DNA from: an uncultured Bacilli bacterium
GTDB lineage: Bacteria > Bacillota_I > Bacilli_A > RF39 > UBA660
Assembly (NCBI GenBank): GCA_948999435.1
Contig: CARJCM010000018.1
Coordinates: forward strand, 1-21,651
Length of the DNA: 21,651 nucleotides
Direction: 5' to 3'
Shown: piece after piece, positions 7,312 to 13,884 of the stretch
How positions within the stretch are numbered: position 1 is the stretch's first letter
Layout of the letters: the number at the start of each line of letters is the position of its first letter
Translations under genes and position numbers: made by a program
Notes under the pieces: model-generated
The model's input: only the letters and a program-made list of their open reading frames with translations
The model's database searches: none
What the model was told of the DNA's origin: nothing

Positions 7312-8454
7312 ATGATAAAAATAGATTTTACTGAAAGAGAATACAGTTTAGATGAAATTATCGAAGCTTATACAGATGGTAGTTTAGATAATTTTAAAGG
7401 CGACCAAGACTTTTTAGATTTTATTATATCTTATGCTATTGGTAATGACATAGTAGGCCCAGACGCTGACAAATACAAAACATATGCAGATTATGATGGT
7501 TGTTTAAATATAATGTCATTAGATTCACTTGGATATTTAGGAAAGAAGTTATATAAAATATATGAAATATGTGAAAAAGATAAATTAAAATTCATCGAGT
7601 TTTGTGCCCATATTGGAAAAATAGCTCTTAGTCGTATGATAGATGAGTCATTGATAGATAAAAATTTAGAATTAAAAGAACCTGTACCATTTATTGATAA
7701 GACTATTATTTTAAGTACAGGCAAAAAGCCTAAAGCTCAATTGAAAGAAATGATTCCCTTTATAGATTTAACAATAGAAGAAGAACAAGAATATAGTAAT
7801 GAAATAAATCGTTCTCTAAGTAGAAGAATTAATGAAAGTATAAGAAAAAATAACGATAATGTTGAGCCAGTACCAGAAATGTTATCATATGTGGCTCAAA
7901 AGCAAAAAAAAGAGGAAGAAGAAAATAAAAAAAGAGTGCTTGATAATTATATTGTTAATATTAATAATTTATATTATGGTACCGAAATTATGGATACTTC
8001 AGGTGGAGTCTTAGGAATAAATATGAAAATGGTGGCATGGTTTGAATATACGAATATGGATTTTCTAACCTATCATTTTTTTAGAAATATACCATCAGGG
8101 GATTATTGTCTAGTCGACAACAATGGTCAAATTCATATACCTGAAACTATTATTAAACATAATAATATATCAGTAGGTCCAAATACCCCTATAAGAAGTG
8201 TAAATATTGCTAACGTTCCAACTATTTTATTAAGTGCAATAAAAAAATTAGAGGAAGATCCTCTAACTAATGAAATAAGCATTATGAATTTAAGAAGTTT
8301 ATTAGAGTTACTAGAAAGTAAAGGAGCAATCTCAGTAGCGGACATAAATAAGTTTGATTCTATAATTAGAACAGCATATGAAATAGCATATGGCGAAATA
8401 TTTCCATCACGTCCTGACACAGAAAAACAGAATGATGGTAATTTAAGCTTATAA
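7312..8454 (+). CDS. unrecognised 380-aa protein with a repeated PFIDxTI motif
   Basis: A 380-residue soluble protein; I do not recognise a family. Three parts are visible. An acidic helical N-terminal part (1-115) holds IISYAIGNDIVGPDADKYKTYADYDG. A middle part has a motif used twice 23 residues apart (VPFIDKTI at 125-132 and IPFIDLTI at 148-155), followed by a charged Lys/Glu coil around 196-210. A C-terminal part is richer in beta-type spacing (YYGTEIMDTSGGVLGINMKMVAWFEY; SGDYCLVDNNGQIHIPE) and ends with helices. There is no signal peptide. The ribosome site (AGAAAGATAG) is weak. It sits between the Fic-like gene and rsmG with its own promoter, in a slot that is empty in typical Firmicutes mnmG-rsmG neighbourhoods, so it is lineage-specific. 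Confidence 0.7.
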   Translation: MIKIDFTEREYSLDEIIEAYTDGSLDNFKGDQDFLDFIISYAIGNDIVGPDADKYKTYADYDGCLNIMSLDSLGYLGKKLYKIYEICEKDKLKFIEFCAHIGKIALSRMIDESLIDKNLELKEPVPFIDKTIILSTGKKPKAQLKEMIPFIDLTIEEEQEYSNEINRSLSRRINESIRKNNDNVEPVPEMLSYVAQKQKKEEEENKKRVLDNYIVNINNLYYGTEIMDTSGGVLGINMKMVAWFEYTNMDFLTYHFFRNIPSGDYCLVDNNGQIHIPETIIKHNNISVGPNTPIRSVNIANVPTILLSAIKKLEEDPLTNEISIMNLRSLLELLESKGAISVADINKFDSIIRTAYEIAYGEIFPSRPDTEKQNDGNLSL

Positions 8455-8480
8455 AAAATAACAAAAAATTATCTTATTTA

Positions 8481-8489
8481 TGATATAAT
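8481..8489 (+). promoter_or_regulatory. extended -10 promoter of rsmG
   Basis: TGATATAAT, a TGn plus a perfect TATAAT at 8484-8489. No good -35 box is visible at 16-18 bases upstream, as is allowed for extended -10 promoters. The distance to the ATG at 8507 is short (17 bases), which suggests a very short leader. Confidence 0.5.
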
Positions 8490-8506
8490 ATCATCAGGTG
8501 AAAAAA

Positions 8507-9214
8507 ATGAATATAAAAACTTTTATAAATGAATTACAAAAATTAAATATATCTCCTACTAAAGAACAACTAAAACAATCAGAAACATATGCAAAAATGT
8601 TACTTGAATATAACAAAAAATTTAATTTAACAGCTATCACCAAACAAGAAGACATTTATTTAAAACATTTTTATGATTCATTAACCATTACAAAAGAAAT
8701 AGATTTAGATCAAGAATTAAAAGTATTAGATATTGGTACAGGCGCTGGTTTCCCAGGAATAGTATTAAAGATATTTTTTCCTAAGTTAGACCTAATTTTA
8801 TTGGACTCTAATAATAAAAAGATATCATTTTTAAATGAAGTTATAAAAGAATTAGGTTTAAAAAAAATAAAATGTATACATGGTAGAGCAGAGGAATTAC
8901 CAACTAACTATCGTGAATATTTTGATATTGTCACATCACGTGCCGTCGCAAACCTAAGAGTTTTAACTGAATTATCTATACCATATTTAAAAGTAAACGG
9001 CTATTTTATATCTTTAAAAGGAAAAGCAGATGAAGAATTAAAAGAAGCTGAGAGTACTTTAAAAGTATTAAATTGTGAAATTGAAAAAATAGATAAATTT
9101 ATTTTACCTGACCAAGTAAGTGAAAGGGCAATTATAAAAATAAGAAAAGAAAAAGAAACGCCAGACACTTATCCAAGAAAATACGACAAAATAAAGAAAC
9201 AAGTCTTAAAATAA
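8507..9214 (+). CDS. rsmG: 16S rRNA (guanine527-N7)-methyltransferase RsmG
   Basis: A 235-residue SAM-dependent methyltransferase that makes m7G at position 527 of 16S rRNA, in the 530 loop. Evidence: the helical N-terminus with YNKKFNLTAITKQEDIYLKHFYDSL, motif I VLDIGTGAGFPGIVLKI, motif II LILLDSNNKKISFL, motif IV FDIVTSRAVANLRVLTELSIPYLK, and the C-terminal YPRKYDKIKK, which corresponds to the family's YPRK end. I chose ATG 8507 because AGGTGA ends 5 bases before it; the in-frame GTG at 8498 is part of that ribosome site. It follows mnmG in the usual order, but with two extra genes inserted. Confidence 0.95.
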   Translation: MNIKTFINELQKLNISPTKEQLKQSETYAKMLLEYNKKFNLTAITKQEDIYLKHFYDSLTITKEIDLDQELKVLDIGTGAGFPGIVLKIFFPKLDLILLDSNNKKISFLNEVIKELGLKKIKCIHGRAEELPTNYREYFDIVTSRAVANLRVLTELSIPYLKVNGYFISLKGKADEELKEAESTLKVLNCEIEKIDKFILPDQVSERAIIKIRKEKETPDTYPRKYDKIKKQVLK

Positions 9215-9216
9215 AA

Positions 9217-9246
9217 TTAGACATAAAACTAAGAGTGTGTTATTAT
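9217..9246 (+). promoter_or_regulatory. promoter of the 9267 peptidase gene
   Basis: TTAGAC (9217-9222), an 18-base spacer ending in TGT, and TATTAT (9241-9246). A second TATAAT at 9250-9255 lies too close to the ribosome site AGAGGGA and ATG to be likely. Confidence 0.45.
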
Positions 9247-9266
9247 ATTTATAATAGAGGGATAGT

Positions 9267-10994
9267 ATGAAAAGAAATCTAGCTTTATTATTTAGTATGA
9301 TTGCACTTTTTTTGTGTCTTTATTTTTTAAGCTTTAGTGTTGAAAAAGAAGGAATATTAAAAGGTAACAAGATTGAGAATTTTCTATATGTTTACAAATT
9401 AAATGAAGCTGAAGAAGAATTAAGTGGCTACTATATAAAAGATAAAGAAATATACTATTTATTAAGAAAAGAAAATAACTATCAATTATATAAAAGAGAT
9501 ATAAATAAAGAAAAAAGTTCAAAGGTAAAGAGTTTTACTAATAATTCAAATTGTACTTTAGTAAATGATTACATTGAATGTACTAATGAAGATAAGAAAG
9601 AAATATATAGTTATGAATATGAAAAACTTTATGAAACAAGTTTAAATAATAGTGACAACTACCCTAAGATAATTAAGTATAAAGATACATTTTTAAAATA
9701 TATAGATAATAAATTATATTTGAATCAAAAAGATAAAGAAAAGTTATTTAGGAGTTTGCCTGAAGAATTAAATGAAACATTTATAGAAGACTATTACACC
9801 AGTAAAAATAATAGTTATTTATTATTATTTAATATCGATAAAAACATTCATTATATATATGATATTAGTAAAAATGAATATAAAGAAATTATAAGTAAAA
9901 ATAGTTATAAATATGAAAATGGATTTTATTTTTATGATAAGAATACATATAAAGTTATTAATTTAAAAGAAAATAAAGAGCAAGAATTCTCTAATTATTT
10001 AGAAACAGAATATTATTTTACAAGTTATTTAAAAGATAAAACATTATATTACTTTAACATAGTTGATAATGAAATAAGCATATTAGATTTAAATAAAAGT
10101 ATATTAAAAAAAATATCATTAGATATAACCAAAGACAATAATTTAAGCAATATAAGTTTATACAAAGATTATTTGTATTTTGAAATAGGAGAAAATACAG
10201 GAAATATATATCTAATAGATTTAAAAAATATTAAATATGAAGAAATAAATATCGCAGAAGAAAAGCAAAAGGAAGAAGAAAAACTAACTAATACGATAAA
10301 TAGATTAAAAAGTGATTATAATATAAATATTCATATAAAAAAAGAGACAGATATTAAATATCCTGATTTTAATGCAGAGGTTGAAACAAATAATTTAAAA
10401 ATTGAAAAAGGTTTAAAAGAAATAGAAGGTATTTTACAAAAATATAACAAAGATTTTTTTGATAGTTTCTATTTTGAAAAATATGAAGGACTACATATAT
10501 ATTTAACTTCCAAATTAACTCCAAGCAATTTAGAAAATCAAATATCCAATCCAGCTGCTTATTCACTTTTAAATAATTATAAATTTATGATTGTAATTGA
10601 CATAAACCAACCAAATATCAGTGAATTATTATGTCACGAGTTAATCCATAATACCGAATTTGCTTTAAATAAAAAAAGTAAAGACATTTTTAATGAATGG
10701 AATAAATATAATCCCGAAGATTTTAGTTATAATGACTCTTATACCAAAGAATATATATATAATTATACAATTAATGAAGAAAACAAAGAAAATATATATT
10801 TTATAGATAAATATTCGCATACATATGCTACCGAAGATAGAGCCAGAATATTTGAAAATATATGTTCTTGCAATGAAAATAGCATTATAAAAAATTATCC
10901 TAATATTTATAAAAAAGCCTTATATTTAGAAGAAGAGATATATACATATTATCCAAGTTTAAAAGAAACAAATCTATTTAGCAGTTTAAAGTAA
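9267..10994 (+). CDS. membrane-anchored putative zinc metallopeptidase
   Basis: A 575-residue protein with an N-terminal signal anchor (residues about 4-26, LALLFSMIALFLCLYFLSF) and no lipobox cysteine, so most of it should be outside the membrane. Residues about 40-320 are Tyr/Lys/Asn-rich repeated beta-like strands, with a tandem of short YxYD/LYLNQKDKE-type turns compatible with a beta-propeller. A coiled stretch (EEKQKEEEKLTNTINRLK) follows. The C-terminal domain has LLCHELIHNTEFAL with the zinc motif HELIH at 457-461 and a downstream ATEDRARIFE (Glu523/Asp524), a plausible third metal ligand as in gluzincin-like peptidases. The peptidase call rests on HExxH plus this context; the substrate is unknown. 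It sits between rsmG and the noc-like gene. A terminator begins inside its last codons. Confidence 0.65.
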   Translation: MKRNLALLFSMIALFLCLYFLSFSVEKEGILKGNKIENFLYVYKLNEAEEELSGYYIKDKEIYYLLRKENNYQLYKRDINKEKSSKVKSFTNNSNCTLVNDYIECTNEDKKEIYSYEYEKLYETSLNNSDNYPKIIKYKDTFLKYIDNKLYLNQKDKEKLFRSLPEELNETFIEDYYTSKNNSYLLLFNIDKNIHYIYDISKNEYKEIISKNSYKYENGFYFYDKNTYKVINLKENKEQEFSNYLETEYYFTSYLKDKTLYYFNIVDNEISILDLNKSILKKISLDITKDNNLSNISLYKDYLYFEIGENTGNIYLIDLKNIKYEEINIAEEKQKEEEKLTNTINRLKSDYNINIHIKKETDIKYPDFNAEVETNNLKIEKGLKEIEGILQKYNKDFFDSFYFEKYEGLHIYLTSKLTPSNLENQISNPAAYSLLNNYKFMIVIDINQPNISELLCHELIHNTEFALNKKSKDIFNEWNKYNPEDFSYNDSYTKEYIYNYTINEENKENIYFIDKYSHTYATEDRARIFENICSCNENSIIKNYPNIYKKALYLEEEIYTYYPSLKETNLFSSLK

Positions 10995-11014
10995 TCAATA
11001 AAAGATTACTTTTT
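10988..11014 (+). terminator. terminator after the peptidase gene
   Basis: A perfect 9-bp stem AAAGTAATC/GATTACTTT (10988-10996 with 11004-11012), a 7-nt loop, and a T-run. Confidence 0.85.
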
Positions 11015-11036
11015 AAATTAAAAACTATATTAAGAA

Positions 11037-11065
11037 TTGCAAAACCTAACAAAAAATGCTACAAT
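11037..11065 (+). promoter_or_regulatory. promoter of the noc/parB-like gene
   Basis: TTGCAA (11037-11042), a 17-base spacer ending in TGC, and TACAAT (11060-11065), an extended -10 promoter. AGGGG at 11083-11087 precedes the ATG. Confidence 0.75.
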
Positions 11066-11096
11066 AAAGTATAAGTAAAAATAGGGGCTGATTATA

Positions 11097-12419
11097 ATGA
11101 ATTTAGAGGAAAGAGTACTACAAGTACCTATTGAGGACATAATTCCCAATCGTTTTCAACCACGATTAACTTTTGATGACCGTGGATTAGAGGAACTAGC
11201 ATCTTCTATTAAACAACATGGCATTATTCAACCATTAGTATTACGTCGTGTAAATGATAAGTATGAAATAATCGCTGGCGAAAGAAGATATAAAGCGGCT
11301 ACAATGGCAGGTTTAAGTACAGTTCCGGCTATCGTATCTAACATTGATGATAACCAAAGCGCTGAAGTAGCAATAGTTGAAAATGTTCAAAGAAGAAATT
11401 TAACTCCTATTGAAGAAGCGAGAAGTTACAAAAACTTATTAGATAAAGGATATTTAACCCAAAGTGAACTTGCTAAAAAGATGGGCATATCCCAAAGTGC
11501 TATTGCAAATAAACTAAGACTATTAAATTTAGATGAAGAAGTGCAACAAGCTTTATTAAACAATCAAATCAGTGAAAGACATGCTAGGTCATTATTAGTA
11601 TTATCAAATCCAGAAGATCAAAAAAAGTGGTTACAAAAAATCACCGCTGAACGTTTAACAGTAAGACAATTAGATGATGCTCTTAAATCACAAATGAGTG
11701 ATAATTCGTCAAATAATGAAGATGATGATACAGACATTCCATTAGTTAGATCATTAGATATTGAAGCGATTAGAAAAGAAGCAACAGAGTTACCAAAAAT
11801 AAATGAAGATAGTGACATCGCTAAAAAGCTTCAGGAAATTGAAAGAGAAAGAATGTTTAACCCAGACGTTATTCCAGTTGAGCAAGCGACAAATGAATCA
11901 AAAGGCAATTTCTTTAATTTTTTAGAAAATGAAAAAGTAAACATGAATATGGAAGAAATAAATTTACAAGCCCCAGCTATAAATTTAGATATGCCTAAAA
12001 TAAATGAAAATTTCAATAAAGAGCCTATGCCTGAAATGGTAATGCCAAAAGTAGAAGATAATCCTATAAAAAATGAACCAACAATTAATATTAATGTAAC
12101 AGAGCCAAAGCAAGAATTAACATCAAATGAAGAGGCAGCATTAAACTTCAATTCTAATTTTGGAACAAATCCAGTAATAGATATTAAACCAGAAATAAAT
12201 TTAAATGACGATAACTTTGACCCAGTTAATCTTATTGATACATTAGACCCAGCATATCACACTAAGGTTGAAGAAAAAATGGGAATAGATTTAAAAACTG
12301 CAATCAATGAAATACGTGATGCTAAAGATACATTAAGTATGAAAGGATTTAATATATCATTAGAAGAAACGGATTTAAATGATTGTTATCAATTTACAAT
12401 AAAAATTAAAAAAAATTAA
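11097..12419 (+). CDS. noc: Noc/ParB-family DNA-binding protein with long C-terminal extension
   Basis: A 440-residue ParB/Noc-type CTP-dependent DNA clamp homologue. The ParB N-domain shows IIPNRFQPR (residues 15-23), IIAGERRYKAA with GERR at 61-64, and IVENVQRRNLTPIEEA at 93-108. The central helix-turn-helix reads LAKKMGISQSAIANKLRLL, followed by ISERHARSLL. From memory of published ParB/Noc specificity work, Noc carries Gln, Lys, Lys and Arg at four key positions; here I read Gln133, Lys139, Asn144 and Arg161, three of four Noc-like. The neighbourhood (mnmE-mnmG-rsmG-noc) also favours Noc. Oddities: it lacks the N-terminal amphipathic membrane helix of Bacillus Noc, and residues about 200-390 are a low-complexity acidic Asn/Pro-rich extension before a final small folded-looking segment. 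No parA/soj follows. It could serve as the only ParB. Confidence 0.85.
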   Translation: MNLEERVLQVPIEDIIPNRFQPRLTFDDRGLEELASSIKQHGIIQPLVLRRVNDKYEIIAGERRYKAATMAGLSTVPAIVSNIDDNQSAEVAIVENVQRRNLTPIEEARSYKNLLDKGYLTQSELAKKMGISQSAIANKLRLLNLDEEVQQALLNNQISERHARSLLVLSNPEDQKKWLQKITAERLTVRQLDDALKSQMSDNSSNNEDDDTDIPLVRSLDIEAIRKEATELPKINEDSDIAKKLQEIERERMFNPDVIPVEQATNESKGNFFNFLENEKVNMNMEEINLQAPAINLDMPKINENFNKEPMPEMVMPKVEDNPIKNEPTININVTEPKQELTSNEEAALNFNSNFGTNPVIDIKPEINLNDDNFDPVNLIDTLDPAYHTKVEEKMGIDLKTAINEIRDAKDTLSMKGFNISLEETDLNDCYQFTIKIKKN

Positions 12420-12454
12420 ATGTTAGTAAGTAAAAAATTATTAACATTTTTTAA
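12418..12454 (+). terminator. terminator after the noc-like gene
   Basis: A 12-bp stem with one G-T pair (12418-12429 with 12438-12449), an 8-nt loop, and a T-run. The left arm begins in the stop codon. Confidence 0.85.
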
Positions 12455-12475
12455 TTATTACTAATAGTAAAATAT

Positions 12476-12503
12476 TTGACAAAAAATGGGAATGTGATAT
12501 AAT
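12476..12503 (+). promoter_or_regulatory. promoter of the TetR-family gene
   Basis: TTGACA (12476-12481), a 16-base spacer ending in TGA, and TATAAT (12498-12503). A short inverted repeat TAAC-ATAA-GTTA at 12506-12517 lies at the expected transcription start and could be an operator for the encoded repressor. The 4-bp arms are too short to be sure. Confidence 0.75.
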
Positions 12504-12543
12504 GATAACATAAGTTACCTAATAGATAAAGGGAGTGAAAAAA

Positions 12544-13110
12544 ATGGCTGGAAAAAGTATTATAACCAAAGAAGAACTATTAAAAGTTGCAATGAATATG
12601 ATTGAGAAAAATGGTGCAGAGTGTATAAATGCCAGAGATTTAGCTAAAGAAGCTGGCATATCAACTAAACCCATATATCGTTTATATAATAGTTTAGAAG
12701 ATTTAAAAAAAGATGCAAATGAAATAATAAAAAAAGAATATGATGAATTTATTATGAAACGAGTAGATAATAAAAATGCTCTAATAACAGTATGTGTAGC
12801 ATACATTGAATTTGCCCAAATGCACAAAAACTATTTCCGTTCTATGTTTTTATCTAATAATTTAAAATGGCAAAGTGTAGATGATGTTTTAAATGAAAAA
12901 TGGAATCAATCAACGATAATTAATTTAGTTAATAAACATAGTTTAAGTTTTGATAATGCCAAGAATTTATTTATGAATGTTTGGATATATGCCAATGGTT
13001 TAGCAACATTAATCGCTTCTAATGAACTTACGATAGACAATAAAGAAATATTAATAAGAATAGTTAAAATATATAAAGAATTCTCTAAGAATTTACCAGT
13101 AAAACAATAA
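12544..13110 (+). CDS. TetR/AcrR-family transcriptional regulator
   Basis: A 188-residue TetR-type repressor. The N-terminal DNA-binding domain is clear: ITKEELLKVAMNMIEKNGAECINARDLAKEAGISTKPIYRLYNSLEDL, where RDLAKEAGISTKPIYRLY is the helix-turn-helix (about residues 31-48) and the final YRLYNSLEDL is the family's Y-x-[HY]F-type end. The C-terminal ligand domain is helical with no recognised subfamily signature. ATG 12544 is preferred over the in-frame GTG at 12535 because GGGAG ends 8 bases before the ATG. It is a single-gene unit that shares a bidirectional terminator with the converging gene, so its target is probably itself or a distant locus. The signal it senses is not readable. Confidence 0.88.
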   Translation: MAGKSIITKEELLKVAMNMIEKNGAECINARDLAKEAGISTKPIYRLYNSLEDLKKDANEIIKKEYDEFIMKRVDNKNALITVCVAYIEFAQMHKNYFRSMFLSNNLKWQSVDDVLNEKWNQSTIINLVNKHSLSFDNAKNLFMNVWIYANGLATLIASNELTIDNKEILIRIVKIYKEFSKNLPVKQ

Positions 13111-13140
13111 AAAGGTTTGTAGAAATACAAGCCTTTATTT
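13111..13140. terminator. bidirectional terminator between converging genes
   Basis: An 11-bp stem with one T-G pair (13111-13121 with 13126-13136, AAAGG...TTGTA/TACAA...CCTTT) and a GAAA tetraloop. T-rich sequence follows on the plus strand and a matching A-rich sequence precedes it, so it can serve both the TetR gene and the minus-strand gene. The stop codon of the latter lies at its edge. Confidence 0.85.
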
Positions 13141-13446
13141 TATGTAAATAGGAATATTAGTATCAACATTTAATAATTTATAACCACCATTATTTTCGAA
13201 TATAAATCTATAATATTTATTATTAGATTTAATAAACACACTTATAGTAGCATTCTCATTTAAAGTAGCTTTAATATATTCATAATCTAAATTATTAGCA
13301 TTTAAACTTTTAAAATAATTAGTTATCGCATATTTAGTTTGTTCTTCAATTCTGTTATTAGCAAATTTATAAGCAAATAAATTATAAAAGAGCAAAATAA
13401 ATAAAACAGTTAAAATAATAAAATAGTTTTTTACTTTCATTTTCAT
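13135..13446 (-). CDS. small membrane-anchored hypothetical protein
   Basis: About 103 residues on the minus strand. A basic N-terminus (KMKVKNYF) is followed by one hydrophobic span (IILTVLFILLFYNLFAY), then a soluble part of about 75 residues rich in Asn, Tyr and Ile that looks beta-structured (ATISVFIKSNNKYYRFIFENNGGYKLLNV). It is probably anchored with its domain outside. The family is not recognised; the tail resembles small secreted DUF-type domains only in general. The start is uncertain: ATG 13446 lies 3 bases after a weak GGG, while ATG 13440 lies 9 bases after it. An extended -10 lies upstream on the minus strand. It is transcribed divergently from the padR operon. Confidence 0.65.
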   Translation of the reverse strand: MKMKVKNYFIILTVLFILLFYNLFAYKFANNRIEEQTKYAITNYFKSLNANNLDYEYIKATLNENATISVFIKSNNKYYRFIFENNGGYKLLNVDTNIPIYIK

Positions 13447-13462
13447 CAACCCATATATTCAT

Positions 13463-13473
13463 ATTTTAGCATA
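13463..13473 (-). promoter_or_regulatory. extended -10 promoter of the small membrane protein
   Basis: Read on the minus strand, TATGCTAAAAT gives TGC plus TAAAAT, 17 bases before the ATG at 13446. The -35 region is only T-rich. Confidence 0.5.
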
Positions 13474-13505
13474 AAAAAGCATAAATATAAATAATATGTA
13501 ATATT

Positions 13506-13530
13506 TAGTACTTGACAAAGCCAAGTACTA
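13506..13530. promoter_or_regulatory. probable operator: perfect 9-bp inverted repeat over the padR promoter
   Basis: TAGTACTTG (13506-13514) and CAAGTACTA (13522-13530) are exact reverse complements separated by 7 bases. The left arm overlaps the -35 box and the right arm fills the promoter spacer, so a bound protein would block RNA polymerase. The PadR regulator encoded directly downstream is the obvious candidate, since PadR proteins commonly repress their own operon. Confidence 0.75.
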
Positions 13531-13540
13531 GAGATAAAAT
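13512..13540 (+). promoter_or_regulatory. promoter of the padR-HAAS operon
   Basis: TTGACA (13512-13517), a 17-base spacer, and TAAAAT (13535-13540). The operator-like inverted repeat lies on top of it. AGGAGGGG follows at 13551-13558. Confidence 0.88.
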
Positions 13541-13563
13541 AATAGCAAGTAGGAGGGGATATT

Positions 13564-13884
13564 ACGAATACACAATATAAAAAAGGCGTTTTAGAATTAC
13601 TAATACTAGTCATGGTTGAAAAACAAGATATGTATGGTTATGAATTAGTAGAAGCAGTAAGTAAAATAGTAGATGTTAATGAAGGAACGATATATCCGAT
13701 TTTAAAACGATTAACAAATGAGAAATATTTTGAGAACTACACCAAAGTTTCTACCGAAGGTCCTATCAGAAAATATTATCATATAACAGCAAGTGGAAAA
13801 CTATATAAAGATAATGCTTTAGAGGAATGGAAAAAGTTTTCGAAAGAAGTAAACAAATTTTTAGAAAGAGGGAACAAAAAATGA
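13564..13884 (+). CDS. PadR-family transcriptional regulator with apparent ACG start
   Basis: A winged-helix PadR regulator of 106 residues if read from ACG at 13564. The frame reads [M]NTQYKKGVLELLILVMVEKQDMYGYELVEAV, which lines up residue for residue with the usual PadR start MNTQFKKGVLEL. The core EGTIYPILKRLTNEKYF and the wing GPIRKYYHITASGK are typical. The first ATG in frame is at 13612; starting there would delete helix 1 and has no ribosome site, whereas AGGAGGGG lies ideally 5-7 bases before ACG. So the family start codon ATG has become ACG (or an ATT at 13561 is used). Its end overlaps the HAAS gene by 4 bases (ATGA). Expected role: repressor of this operon through the inverted repeat at 13506-13530. 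Confidence 0.85.
   Translation, partial: TNTQYKKGVLELLILVMVEKQDMYGYELVEAVSKIVDVNEGTIYPILKRLTNEKYFENYTKVSTEGPIRKYYHITASGKLYKDNALEEWKKFSKEVNKFLERGNKK

Noticed and set aside
11041..12500. parS or Noc-box sites near the noc-like gene
   Set aside because: I saw no copy of the parS palindrome or of the Noc-box ATTTCCCGGGAAAT in the window.
13612..13614. ATG 13612 as the PadR start
   Set aside because: No ribosome site precedes it, it deletes the conserved first helix, and the strong AGGAGGGG lies about 50 bases upstream in front of ACG.
13827..13880. Longer start of the HAAS protein at ATG 13827
   Set aside because: It would overlap padR by 58 bases without a ribosome site; ATG 13881 begins the DUF1700 domain exactly and has AGAGGG upstream.
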